A stretch of 64,000 bases of DNA from Apis mellifera (GCF_003254395.2 NC_037642.1:6895736-6959735), one strand, 5' to 3'. Positions 48,430 through 59,365 are shown, counted from the stretch's first letter. Numbers and translations: made by a program. The notes: generated by a model from the sequence alone, not told the origin.

Positions 48430-49500
48430 AAAGAGGCTGACAATTTTTGAAGGAACATTGATCGTCAAAGAAGACGTCCAAGATGTTAGATAGATGTCAT
48501 TGATTATTATATGGTCATTCAAATATTTTGAAAAGTGTTAGAAAATTACATTCGTGGCGAATCAATCGTCCAAGATGTTAGATAGATGCCATTGATTATT
48601 ATATGGTCATTCAAATATTTTGAAAAGTATTAGAAAATTATATTCGTGGCGAATCAATCGTCCAAGATGTTAGATAGATGCCATTGATCATTATATGATC
48701 ATTCAAATATTTTGAAAAATGTTAGAAAATTACATTCGTGGCAAATCAATCGTCCAAGATGTTAGATAGATGCCATTGAACATTATGGTCATTCAAATAT
48801 TTTAAAAAATGTTTTTTGAAAAATTATATTCGAATCAATCGTTTATTGTGTCGACACTAGATTATTATAAAGAGGCTAAAAGAGGCATCAAAATTTTCGA
48901 GATATTGAATGTGATTTTGATTATTATATGGTCATTCAAATATTTTGAAAAATATTAGAAAATTACATTCGAATCAATCGTTTATTGTGTCGACTAGATT
49001 ATTATAAAGAGGCTAAAAGAGGCTTAATAAGAGAAATTTTTGAAGGCATCCAAATTCTCGAGATGTTAGATAGATGCCATTGATTATTATATGATTATTT
49101 AAATATTTTGAAAAATGTTAGAAAATTATAAATTCGTGGCGAATCAATTGTTTATTGTGTCGACAATAAGATTATCATAAAGAGGCTAAAAGAGGCATCA
49201 AAATTTTCGAGATGTTGAATGTGATTTTGATTATTATATGGTCATTCAAGTATTTTGAAAAATATTAGAAAATTATAAATTCATGGCGAATCAATCGTCA
49301 AAGAGGCTAAAAGAGGCTTAATAAGAGGAATTTTTGAAGGCATCAAAGTTTTCAAGATATTGAATGTGATATTGATTAGAAAATTACATTCGTGGCAATC
49401 AATCAATCATTTATTGTATCGACACGAGAAATTATTATAAAAAGAGAGACTGATAAAAGAGATTTTTGAAGGCATAAAAGTTTTTTCGAGATTGTGTGTT
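48430..49500. repeat. Tandem array G (about 92-bp basic unit, mixed higher-order copies)
   Basis: AGATGTTAGATAGATG starts at 48481, 48573, 48664 and 48757 (91-93 bp steps), each with ATTATATGGTCATTCAAATA or a close variant and TTAGAAAATTACATTCGTGG. From about 48830 a second block appears (GTTTATTGTGTCGACA, AAGAGGCTAAAAGAGGC, TTTTCGAGAT) and alternates with the first, giving longer composite units to about 49500. Confidence 0.9.
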
Positions 49501-50255
49501 GTGGCAAATCAATTATTATATAAGAGAAAAGGAATGAAACGACGTTGCATCTCTGATATTACTTTGTGTAGCAGAGAAGAAAAAATGTTTCATCCTCTGA
49601 ATTAATACAAAAAAGAGGAGTGGAAACAGAAAGATGAAGCCATATCGCAGTCTTTCTGACAACAGGTGCAAACAAGGGTGCAATCTTATCCCTTGATTCT
49701 TCTTATCTCTCGAGGAATAATCGATGGTTGGAAGATAATATCCCACCGATATAGTCTCTGGTCCACGAAGATATATAATACACTGTTGCTGTCAACAATG
49801 TTTTCCTGAATCGCAAACCTATTTTCAGAAAAATCCATTAAGAAAGCTCTCCGTGAAAAAGCTCAGGTAAGACACCTGAGTATAGTTTTGCTCTTGAACT
49901 TGTCTGTTCTTAATCGTTCGAATAATTAAACGAAAGATGAAAGTGATCTTAAAATCAACAGATCCTTTCCTTTTCCTTTTCTCAGTTTCAATCGATAATC
50001 GTAGTTTCTTTTTTCACTCTTGCACGATGAAAAGTAGGAGTAATAAAAGACAGAGTATGTGATGAATTGCCTTGGTAATTTTCCCGATCGATACAATCAT
50101 CCCGACGAGGATTCCATCGAAGGAAATCTTTTTGAAATTTTTTTCTTTTTTCCTTGAGATTATTCTCGCTTCGAGATTATTTTCTGCTCGTTTCTTCCTC
50201 GGTTCGAAGGTTTCGCGATGGTGAAATAGATGGATGGAACAAGATAATTAGAAGC
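49501..50255. other. Non-coding stretch
   Basis: Unique AT-rich sequence; short frames are unassigned. Confidence 0.6.
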
Positions 50256-50262
50256 TCGTAGA

Positions 50263-50335
50263 TAACGTAACGAAGGGCAGAGGATAAGTGTAGCTCGTTC
50301 GATCATCGTGGAGGACAGTAAGGAAACGGGATCAT
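50263..50335. repeat. Dispersed duplicated segment, copy 1
   Basis: The segment 50296-50333 matches 51021-51058 with five differences in 38 positions. Weaker similarity, including GAAGGGC, extends about 30 bp to the left in both copies. Confidence 0.7.
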
Positions 50336-50980
50336 CCCTCACCAGCTTTTCGCTCTTCAATCGCCTATGGGTTATTTGCTTATATAATTCAAGATGTTAT
50401 TATTCAGGGGGAAGTAAGGAGAAGATACTTGGAAGGATTGCAAGTTTGATTACCTATATCTGACCAAGTCGATACACGAATACAGGAATAAATATTGGCT
50501 CCAATTTTCTCAGCGGTATAACTCGTGCGCTGCTCCACATTCTTTCATAACAGTCTTTGTAACGAGACGTGGAAACTTATTTCATTGGCAGTAGAAAATG
50601 TGTATCAGAATTAATTAAAAAAAAAAAGAAAGAATGGGAATAATAACCATTCTCTTTTTTTTTTAAATGTATATAAATATCCCTTTTGAAAATTTTCATA
50701 ATAATGTATTTGGTGATTAACTAAAATAATTTCTGATATACCTAACTCTTATCTAATATTTCTCAATTTTTTTTTTAGGTCGTGACACGGCTTAAAAATT
50801 TCTATATCAAAATTAAAAAAAAAAGAAACAATTTGATTCAAAATATTCCGATTATTATAACAATGATAAATATTTCATTCGAAAGAATGACAGAAAATAA
50901 TTCGATTTAAATATATATATATGTATATACATTGGTAACTTTTCAAGAGAAAGAAAGGGTCGATTAGAATCTTGCGACGG
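50336..50980. other. AT-rich non-coding stretch
   Basis: A and T tracts between the two copies of the duplicated segment. Nothing is recognised. Confidence 0.6.
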
Positions 50981-50984
50981 TTAT

Positions 50985-51060
50985 GTAAAACGTGAGGAAG
51001 GGCGAGAGAGTAATTCAACGCGTTCGATCATCCCGAAGGACAGCGAGGAAACGGGATCCA
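50985..51060. repeat. Dispersed duplicated segment, copy 2
   Basis: Second copy of the 50263-50335 segment, 725 bp downstream in the same orientation. It leads into the GC-rich 5' region at 51000-51320. Confidence 0.7.
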
Positions 51061-51322
51061 TTGGATCGCGGTGTGGTCTCTCCGGTTAAACTCGGAAGAA
51101 GAGACACGGGCCTCGTAACGTGCGGACGGAAGATCTGCATGTTGAAACGGGACGAATAGACTCGTTGCAGAGGGACGAAGACGCTGCAACGAGAGGAAGA
51201 ATGGGAGCGAGCGAGAGAGATAACGGCGGGGAGGAAGCAGGAGGGAGGATCGTGTGCGAGTAGAGTCGGTCGGTCGGCCAAAGCGCCGTGTGGCGCGTAG
51301 CCCAGTAGCACGGATCGCGTTT
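51061..51322. promoter_or_regulatory. GC-rich purine-skewed region upstream of candidate promoters
   Basis: Unique CpG-rich and GA-rich sequence with GAGCGAGCGAGAG and GTCGGTCGGTCGG tracts. It ends near a TCAGTGG word (51322) that could serve as an initiator. No coding frame is convincing. Confidence 0.3.
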
Positions 51323-52039
51323 CAGTGGTTCTCGTTCAATATTTTTCCTCTTCCGTCTTGCGAATCTTCTTTATCGTCCCCCCTTTTTTTCGGATCGAAT
51401 CGGATTTTTCTCTCCTCTCTTTCCGTTTATTCGTCAATTTTTAAGTAATAATGGTACCGCCCCCTTTTCAAAAATAGGTGATATTTGGATACGATAATTT
51501 AGGTTTTTAGAACGACAGTTGCAGCTTGTCCTACTTCCTTGAAAATGTTGGAATTTCTTTGCTGAATCGAACCTTTCCCTCCATTATTCCTCCATTCTTC
51601 GATCTAATAATTATAATTCTATTAATAATTATATCCCACTTCTCCTCCCCTCTCAAATTCTCCTCCAATCTACAATTAACCTATATTTCCAAAAAAAGGA
51701 AAAAAGAAATCGCGGCGTTCTACAACGCTCTCCTCCCTTCTCAATATTCCAAACAATAGATCGTATCCGAGCTTGCCCCACTTCCCGTTAATATCGTCCT
51801 AGAACCAAGTAAATCATCGTATATCATAGATCACGACACCCGTGATCCCGTTTCCAACCAACTCGACCAGGTGCACGCTCGATATGCCTGTATTTCTATA
51901 CGGTCCTACCCAATTAACCCTCTGTCACGGCACACTTCTCGCCGAAAAATTTCCCCAGGGAGCGGCGTGCAGACGTCCGACGAGTGTATTGTATCCAGAC
52001 GCGGGGGGGCCTATCCCGAAGACAGGTTGGGAACCACTG
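51323..52039. mobile_element. Possible hAT-type MITE or fragment
   Basis: AGGTTGGGAACCACTG (52024-52039) is, on the minus strand, CAGTGGTTCCCAACCT, the terminal inverted repeat form common in hAT/Charlie-type DNA transposons. The plus strand at 51323-51333 reads CAGTGGTTCTC, matching the first 11 bp with one difference in the right orientation for the opposite end. No convincing 8-bp target duplication flanks the pair, and similarity stops after 11 bp. The left end may be chance. No transposase frame is present. Confidence 0.25.
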
Positions 52040-52395
52040 GCGCGACGTCTGAGCGTGCGCCGTCGCGTTTGAGGGCGCGGACTGGCGCGGTGGCGGCAGA
52101 AACGGGCACCTCTAGGCTAAGGGTTCGAACGGTGCCACGGGGAGGGGTGAGTGAGGGTCGGTGGTGGCGGAGGGGTTGCGGGGTTTTAGGTAGCGACGGC
52201 CACGCTCGTTCCTCACCCCTGCGAGTTTTCGAGCAATTTGGCCGCAGGAAAATTTTTACGACCGCGGATGCCACGATTTTGCACGACTTTGGAACACGTT
52301 GGAATTCTTCCCGCAACGATTTCGATCGATACAGCAAAAGAATACGCATGCATGTACGAGGAAAGAAAAGGTTAAAAAAATTAATTCGATTTTGA
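52040..52395. other. G-skewed GC-rich island with strong GT donor-like site
   Basis: G runs at 52139-52190 (GGGG-A-GGGG-TGAGTGA-GGG and further GGGG runs) could form G-quadruplexes on the plus strand. GGGGTGAGT near 52144-52152 resembles a strong splice donor. A frame is open from 51871 to 52395 (174 codons), but it lacks an upstream ATG and matches nothing, so an untranslated or internal exon is the most that can be suggested. Confidence 0.25.
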
Positions 52396-52659
52396 ACTTG
52401 CGATTTATCCGTTTTCCAAAAAAAAAAAAAAAAAAGTATTATAATCTTACTAGATAATCTTCGTAGTATATTTTATGATAATTGGGATGAATTCAAGTCT
52501 GGAAAGATTATTAGATACTTAGTCGTAGATTAATAGGAATTAAACTTTTTTGTTTACAATCGGATCTTGAAAAGAATCGAACGAATCAATTTGTAATTTT
52601 TGTACTTGCTCACGCGAGTTAAACGATTTAAATTTCGAGATGGAGGAAAGGAAGAAGTA

Positions 52660-52918
52660 TGTGGTCTTTATGCCGATCGCCAGAGACCGTAGACTTCCCC
52701 GTACGAGGTGTTGGCGATACTTGGGTGGTGGCGCTCGAGGTGCGCGGCACAGGAATGGGGGTGAATCGAGAGCAGATTAGTGGTGGGGACAGTTACCGTG
52801 GCTGTGCACAGCGGGTTGGTCGGGTGAGGGACGGTCGGTTGGTGGTGGGGGTACGGCGCGGCGTGGTGGGGAGGACGGGTCGATGATGCCGGCGGTCCTC
52901 GACGACTCGAAACGCCAG
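52660..52918 (+). promoter_or_regulatory. Candidate GC-rich promoter upstream of first exon
   Basis: Strongly G-over-C skewed, with GGTTGGTCGGGTGAGGG and GGTGGTGGGGG type runs at 52810-52885. It ends directly at a TCAGTC initiator (52919-52924). No TATA box is present at the expected distance. Confidence 0.4.
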
Positions 52919-52920
52919 TC

Positions 52921-52998
52921 AGTCTCTGGTCCACTCGAAGCCGCGCTGTTAACCTTCTATCTCATCAAACACCGCTCGCCGCAGCCATGGGTGACAAG
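52921..52998 (+). CDS. Candidate first exon with start codon (M-G-D-K), 5' part of an unidentified gene
   Basis: The start codon at 52987-52989 has an excellent Kozak context (GCAGCC-ATG-G). It lies 66 nt after A+1 of the arthropod initiator TCAGTC (52919-52924). The frame reads M-G-D-K, after which GTTTGT (52999 on) could act as a weak donor. Without splicing the frame gives M-G-D-K-V-C-D-C-L and stops after 26 codons, so it may instead be a small upstream ORF. Vertebrate beta-arrestin 1 and Na+/K+-ATPase alpha-3 both begin M-G-D-K with the start in a short first exon, but four residues cannot identify a gene. The direction is rightward. Confidence 0.35.
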
Positions 52999-53109
52999 GT
53001 TTGTGATTGCTTAGACGCACAGCCATCTCTTCGAGCCTCTGTACGAACGCGAATCTTCGCTTTGTAGTCACAGCGTGTCACAGCTTTATCCACAGCTTTG
53101 TTCCGAGCT

Positions 53110-53400
53110 CTCTCTCTCTCTCTGACAGTTAGCCAGATAGGCCAATAGTGTATGTGTGAGTGAGTGCCTCTCTGTGTGGGTTACATACGTGTCGATATAT
53201 ATATGTGCGTCCGTAAGATGCGTGTATGTGTGCGTGTGCGTGTGTGTGTATGTGAGAGAGAGAAAGAAAGGATGATAGAGAGAAAGAGTAAGAGCGGACG
53301 AGATTTAGAGTGAAATAGAGAAACGAGGAAAGAAAGAGAGAGGTGTTAGAGCACGAGTGGCAAGCGTGAATGGGTTTTAGAGGTCGGAAGAACGCTCGTT
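53110..53400. repeat. Compound CT, GT and GA microsatellites in 5' region
   Basis: CT at 53111-53124, GT/GCGT at about 53221-53252 and GA/GAAA to about 53345. GAGAG tracts are typical around insect promoters. Confidence 0.8.
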
Positions 53401-53960
53401 AGAGAATCGGTCTCTCCTTTCTCGAAGAAACGGGACGTACGTCTAGAAATTCATCGATATTTCTTCTCTTTCGACGCTCGGTCTTTCTTCCAATTCTCTT
53501 TCTCTCGATATTTTTCCATAAAATTTATCGCCAGTTGTATAACGACTGTCCAACTTTCTATCATCTCCCCGTCGAGTCGAATTCGAAAATTTTGGAAAAT
53601 GACGGACGAACGGAAGTATCGGTCAGGAAGTATCACGGAAAGAGGGCGCGAGGGAGCGAGGCAGAATGGTGCGAGAGAGAAGGAGAGAGAGAGAGAAAGA
53701 GAAAGAGGGACGAATCTGTGGTGTAACCACTGCTAAAGAGGAGCTTCGATCGAGGGGGTAGGAGGAGGAGAGTGGGAGAGAGCGAGAGAGAGAGAGAGAA
53801 AGGTGTAGGGAGATAAGGAAGGGTTATATTCTCTTTCCTTCTCTCTCACGCGTATATATACCTGTATATATTCGCGCACTCTCTCTCTCTTTCTCTTTCT
53901 CTCTTTATCTTACTTTCTTTCCACGTCGAACTCTCGCGGAATCCGCGCGAAGCAGTTCTT
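53401..53960. repeat. GA- and CT-rich tracts upstream of second candidate exon
   Basis: GA tracts at 53672-53709 and 53774-53803, and a CT tract at 53879-53906. The frames through them are Arg/Glu or Ser/Leu artefacts. Such paired GA/CT tracts fit a GAGA-type promoter. Confidence 0.7.
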
Positions 53961-53978
53961 CCCAGTGAACCGTTCTGT

Positions 53979-54141
53979 CAGTGTCGTTTCCAGGAAAACG
54001 AGGAAGTATCCTCGAGTCGGGAAAGTCTGTCCCTCCCTCTATCTGTTTCTTTCTCCTTCTTCCTCTTCTTCTTCTTCTTCTTCTTTTTCTTCCGCCTATT
54101 GTTCGACGAAATCGGCCCAGTGTGAAAACAGGCAGCAACAT
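53979..54141 (+). CDS. Candidate alternative first exon ending in ATG at a splice donor
   Basis: The initiator TCAGTG (53977-53982) gives A+1 at 53979. A pyrimidine-rich leader follows, with a TTC run at about 54056-54094. The sequence CAGCAAC-ATG ends at 54141 and is followed directly by GTAAAT, a reasonable donor, so only the start codon would be in this exon. Unspliced, the frame continues as M-V-N-V-F-C. It may be an alternative promoter of the same gene as the exon at 52921, 1.06 kb upstream. The gene is not identified, because the downstream exons are not recognisable in the window. Confidence 0.3.
54056..54094. repeat. (TTC)n tract
   Basis: An imperfect run of TTC/TCC trinucleotides inside the candidate 5' UTR; it explains the Ser- or Lys-run frames here. 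Confidence 0.85.
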
Positions 54142-54409
54142 GGTAAATGTTTTTTGCCATTTACCCGCAACCACCCTTATTTCTCAACCCTTTTCCCCTT
54201 TCTTTTTCTTTTACATTCTCTCTTTCCTTCCTTATTTTTTCCTTTTACATTTTTCCATCCCTGCAAAGTAATCGAGTAAAAGATATATATATATATTTTT
54301 TTTTTCGTGGAAATCGTTTATCGTGCTTTTTTCCATTATCGTTAAATCAAATTTATCGAATTAAGAGAGAAACGAAATCGAGAAAAGAAGGAAGAACGTA
54401 ATCGGTAGA

Positions 54410-54700
54410 GTGCGGGGATTGGAAAAAGAAGAGAAAAAATATATAAAGAACAGTGGCAGTGCTTCGATCGCGGATTATACGCGTGGTTCCCTGACCCAAT
54501 TGTGCGGCTCGAGTACTTTTTTAGGCGTCGTCGAGAGTGCGGGGAGCTAGCAGGGAAAGAAAGCTAGAAAGGCTGTTTCCACCAGAGGAGGAGGTGGGGT
54601 TGGATCTAGTTCTCGAGGGGTGTCGGTGAAGGGTGCCGCGGCGCATGCGCCACCAGGACCAGCTGCGGACTTTCCGAGCGGATCGAGTCATCGAGTTCTT
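54410..54700. promoter_or_regulatory. GC-rich island with NRF-1/Ewg palindrome
   Basis: GGCGCATGCGCC (54640-54651) is a perfect palindrome and matches the NRF-1 consensus YGCGCAYGCGCR except for its outermost bases. The insect orthologue is erect wing (Ewg). Read on the minus strand the right side, CTGGTGGCGC, is also partly CTCF-like. A downstream promoter or intronic enhancer of the 51-54 kb locus is plausible. Confidence 0.4.
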
Positions 54701-57700
54701 CTCTTTTTTTCTTTTTTTTTTTTTTTCCTCGCGAAAATCCTCAATGAAAATCATCGAAAAACCTCGCTCGAATCCTCGATCCCTCCCCCAATTTCCCTTA
54801 TCCCTTTCTCTCCCTTATCATTTATGCAAAATGTGATGAAACGAGTCTCTCTTTCTCTCTCTCTGTAACAAAGAAAGAAAAATAGATAATAGAAATTGTC
54901 AGATTCGAAGAATTGTATCTGTAATCGTAAATTGGTGTTAAATCGAAAAGAGGGGTTGCGATCTTTTGACGTATTCGTTCTCCTTGTCTCGAGACAAGCT
55001 TAATTCGATCGATCGTTCCAGCAGAAAATAACGTCCGCATGGAGACTTGGTATTTTTAGCGAGCTATTAAAGCTCACCTTTCGCTAGAGCCTGTCTGTGC
55101 GCAAGCTCTCCCCGCGAGCAAGGATAAATTGGAAACCCTTGATAACGATGAATTATAGCCGGACAGAGATAGAGAGAGAGAACACCTTTGATCTAATCTT
55201 TCCACCCTAACGATTCCCTCCGCGGGGAATCTTAACGAATCTTTGCTCGACTTTCGCGAGGGATCTCCCTCCTCATCTTCTTCAAACTTTTGCTTCTTCT
55301 CTCAGACACGTCGAAATCGATCTTCGTTCACTTTTTTTCACGCAAATCTTTTCTCTCTGCAGTTCGAGATCTTCTTCTCTTTTTTGTTTCTTCAAAAAAA
55401 AAAAAAAACGTGGAAATCGGTGGATTCGAATCGCGAGTGATATCTAACCCGGCCATAGACACGCCCTCGATCGCGACCCACACCAACCCCCTTTCTTTTC
55501 TTCCCTCCAACCCCTGACTTCGTTATAACGATCTTTCTTTCCACGTGAACCTCGTTCGATCGGATGTGTTTAGAGGATGAAGTGGAGGAAATTGGGTTGG
55601 GTTGGGATGTATCTTTCGAATGGAATGGAATGAAACGTGATGAGGATCGATCGATAGTTTGCTTTTATCATTCAGACAAATGGAGATCGCTTCTTTTGAG
55701 GAAATTTTTGAAACTTTTACTTAGGAAAATCTCGAGTTTTCGTGGAAAGTTTCGCAAAGAAATTTTGAGTTGTAAATATTTTCAAAGTAAAGAATCTCGA
55801 TCCCTTGCACATTATGGAATATGGAATTTCGTGAATCGATAATTCGAAGAATATCGTTTGAATCAAGTTTTCATTCGAATAAATATTCAAATTGTCTGTT
55901 TTCTTCGAACCCGATGTGTTTCGTGAGTGAGCTCGTTTCGTGAAGCTTTGTCGAACGCGCGCGTGTTCTCTTAACTGGTGTGTGTGTGTGCTGGTGCTGG
56001 CCCAAGGACGCGGCCGTCAATTGAAAAGGTCGATCTTTTTAACAGGCCCTTACTGTCGTTTTTCATTCATTGAAATTCCTTCGAACGACTTCCGCCTCTC
56101 GATTATTATCTCCATCCCATCTCTGCTTATCTGATCCTCTAACCTTTTTCTTTCTCTCTTCATTCTTTTATTTTAACAATCATATTCCTTCGTCAATCTC
56201 TCTCGATCGTCAAAATTATTTTCAAATTCAAAATCTTTCTCCAAATTTTTTTATAATTTTATTATTTATATTATTCCTCGATTAATTGCACGACAAAATA
56301 TTAATGCAAAATACAAAAATATAGTTTCGAGTAAGATTTCTTCTCTCTCTCTTTCTCTCGTTCGAAACTTTTAACAAAGTTTTATCTTTAATAGAAATCG
56401 TTATACATTGGATTTCCTCTTTCCCTCGTTTTATTCCTCGAGAAAGAGTTGCGAGATCGTGGAAAATTCTACGGCGATATTTCGACCTATGACCTTCGGC
56501 CAGTTGGGGAGGGACTTGCGCCCTTTGCGAGTTGTTCAGTTACATAACCACGTCGGTGACGTTCGTGTTCATTCAACGCTCGCTCGGTGTGGTTATCGAC
56601 AGATCGATCGCGCGATACGATAAACACGGGGAGAATGAAATCGTTCCGTCATGGCCGATCGCATCGATCACCGATCATTCAAGATCCTTCTCCCTTTCGT
56701 TGCCCGATTTTTATCTCGAAATTTCGTTTGAATCTCTTCCAGATATTCCAACATTTAGAGTTTCTTTTTATGCATATTGTGATTTTTAATCAATGTTGCT
56801 TAGAAATATTCTTTGTTAAGTTTAATTTATCAAAAGTGTGGAAGAAAATATCGAGAGCTTTTCCACGTTTACTTTTTTCGAAATATTGTAGTTTAGAGAG
56901 ATGAGGACGACGTTGTTTCTTGTTATTTTCCTTTGATTGAATCTCGTTTCGAATCTCGAGGAGAAATCTATGATGTTACGGTGAAGAAATTCTATTTAAC
57001 GAAAGTTTTGTTTAAAACGACGCTAGGATTTTCTATAGGGGGATTGAATAGAGGTGAGAATTCTATTGGAGACAGGAGAGAGGATCCGTGAATAGCTGTA
57101 AGCATCGGTGAATTCGTGAAAGGATAGGTCTTTTAAATTAAATAATATCGAACCTCTTTTAAGCGGAAAATTCTGAATAATATTTCTCTCAATGGAAGTT
57201 GATGGAATCTGTAATAATTTGTAAAAATCAAAGCTTCTGAATCCTTTTTAATATAAATACTCTTCGCGTCAGACTTTAATCCGAGCTTTTTCAACGACAA
57301 TTCCGTAGAATTTTTCCAACGATTGTAATTACACACAGTTAGGAAAATCATTTAAAATGAAAAATTTCTTCTAGCCAAGGATTTACCTAAAATTTTTATC
57401 GAATATTGTAATCAATAATGATAAATCAATAATGTAAATCCTTCGTTCAAAAGTAGGAGCAAGAGAAGGAAAATTAGAAATCCATGTTAGAGATCGCAAG
57501 ATCCATCACGATGCTCTAACCCTCAGTGTGTCTCCTAAGTGTCTCTTGTCGATTGCCATTCATCCATCAGTGTCTCTTCTCATTTTCGCAATTCACGAGT
57601 TCCTCTCGCAAGCGAATCCAAAAGTTTTCAACATCGTCATAAAAAATCAGAATGTCCTCCCTCTCTTTGAACAATCTTATCTTATTTCCAACCTTCTTCT

Positions 57701-57825
57701 TTTAACCATTCCCAATTACTTACAAATTATCCCTTCTTTCGTCATCAGTTGCAAGGATTGTGACTTTATTCACAGAAATAAAAGAAGAATAGAAGATTTG
57801 AAAATTAAAGGAACCGGTTGGTAGG
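54701..57825. other. AT-rich stretch with CT/T tracts, presumably intronic if the exons to the left are real
   Basis: GC-richer patches at 55040-55220, 55920-56040 and 56480-56700 have no recognisable product. No acceptor-flanked conserved exon could be identified by eye. Confidence 0.5.
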
Positions 57826-57829
57826 ATTG

Positions 57830-58225
57830 GGATGCAGTTAAAAATCGATATACACAAGATGGAGAAAGAAGATGGTTAAGGAAAGAAAGATTAAATTCAT
57901 TTTTTAATAATCTACTTTTAATTAATAATTAACAGGTTTTGGATTATTTTGAATTTGGATTGGGGTGGAGTTAAAAATCAATCAATATACACAAGATGGA
58001 GAAAGAAAGTGATTTAACGAAGAAATTCGAGTAAGCAAGATTAAATCCATTTTTTAATAATCTACTTTTAATTAATAATTAACAGGTTTTGGATTATTTT
58101 GAATTTGGATTGGGATACAATTAAAAATCAATCAATATACACAAGATGAAGAAAGAAGATGATTAAGGGATTCGAGAAAGCAAGATTAAATCCATTTTTT
58201 AATAATCTAATTAACGATAATTAAC
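57830..58225. repeat. Tandem array H (137-150 bp unit, three copies)
   Basis: ACACAAGATG with a GA-rich continuation occurs at 57852, 57989 and 58139. Each copy is followed by a GATTAAAT-CATTTTTTAATAA block. The first two also share ACAGGTTTTGGATTATTTTG. Confidence 0.9.
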
Positions 58226-58440
58226 GGATCAACAGATACAACAAATATCTTGCATCTTTAAAAGAAAACAAAAAAATAGAATCGATAGAAAAATTAAATA
58301 GAATCGATCGAATTGAATTATTTTTCCATTATTCAATTCGATAATTCAACTGAAATCATCGAGGAGAAATTTAATCGTAATTACTTTTAAAAAATAATCT
58401 TCATTCTCATCAGAATGTCAATAAGAGCAAACGATATTAC
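58226..58440. other. AT-rich spacer
   Basis: Nothing recognised. Confidence 0.6.
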
Positions 58441-58469
58441 GATATCCATCCCCCCTCTCTAAAATATTC

Positions 58470-58835
58470 ATATCCGTGGAAACGCGGCTCCATCTTGGCG
58501 CAAGATCGTGACAAGATACGATCCTATAGAGACGCGTTGTTTCGCGTCACGAGTGTAAAATTAAGCCTCCCGTCCTCGCATCACACGCCACTTAACGTTT
58601 CTCGTCCCGGTTCGCCCCGCAAAACGCTCATTTCCGTCAGAAGTGTTTCTAACGAGACCACGAGCGAGAGATTCAGAAGCCGGGTTCTTCCAAGGCGTAC
58701 GCCCTCCTCCCTCCTCCTCCTCCAGGAAATGTCCGCTCCTTCCTTCCGCCCCTCCCCGTCCTGTTTAGATCGCCTCGTGGAAAAAAGAAAAAAAGAAACG
58801 TGGAATGGATTTTTTTCCTCCTTCGATTCGTGATT
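58470..58835. promoter_or_regulatory. GC-rich unique island
   Basis: A plus-strand frame (58495-58833, 112 codons) runs through with fairly balanced composition, but it begins at TTG, and its first ATG is near 58729. No family is recognised. It may be an exon missed for lack of homology, or a regulatory island. Confidence 0.25.
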
Positions 58836-59351
58836 CGATCAAACGTTTCTATATTTAATCAGGATTTTTGATCTCTGTTTCTATGTATAATAAGGATTTT
58901 TGGTCGCTTTGATAAGATACAGGAGGGTCTTCCAGGGATCAGATTCACGGGGGAAAGGAATAATTTATTAATCTGAGCGAAACGAGAATTTTATCTCGGA
59001 TTCAGATAATTCGAATAATTAGATCATTCGTAAAGGAGGTTAGATTGTTGATAAATTAGAGGAAAAGATGAATAGAGAGTTTTATTTATATTTATTTACC
59101 AGATTTAGATTATTATTGGAATAATTGGATTCGCGAGGGATGGAAGTGTATATGATTTATTGATTGGATTGATAGTTGCTAGAATATTTTTTTTTTAAAG
59201 AATAGAATTTCTTGAAAGTTTTGAATCGTTTTGAAAGTTTCGATTTTTTTTAACAGGGAGGGAAGAAATTTGAAAATGTATTGGGGGAGGGAAAGCATCG
59301 AACGTCCATTAACGATAAGACTCCGAGGGTGGTTGTAGGTGGAAGTGGCGT

Positions 59352-59365
59352 AGACTAGATGGCGC
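59352..59365 (+). promoter_or_regulatory. CTCF-like insulator motif
   Basis: AGACTAGATGGCGC fits CCASYAGRKGGCRS at 12 of 14 positions. Its CTAGATGGCGC core is identical to that of the minus-strand site at 7362-7375. The surrounding 59300-59410 is a GC-richer patch. Confidence 0.4.

Noticed and set aside
51871..52395. 174-codon frame in the GC-rich region
   Set aside because: It begins at GTG with no ATG until near its end. Stops are rare in GC-rich DNA, and no family is recognised. Kept only as a possible exon context.
52987..52998. Assigning the M-G-D-K exon to beta-arrestin or Na+/K+-ATPase alpha
   Set aside because: Four residues are not enough, and no downstream exon of either family was found in the window.
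58495..58833. 112-codon frame with balanced composition
   Set aside because: It starts at TTG, and splice sites bounding it are not convincing. It is described as an island rather than a CDS.
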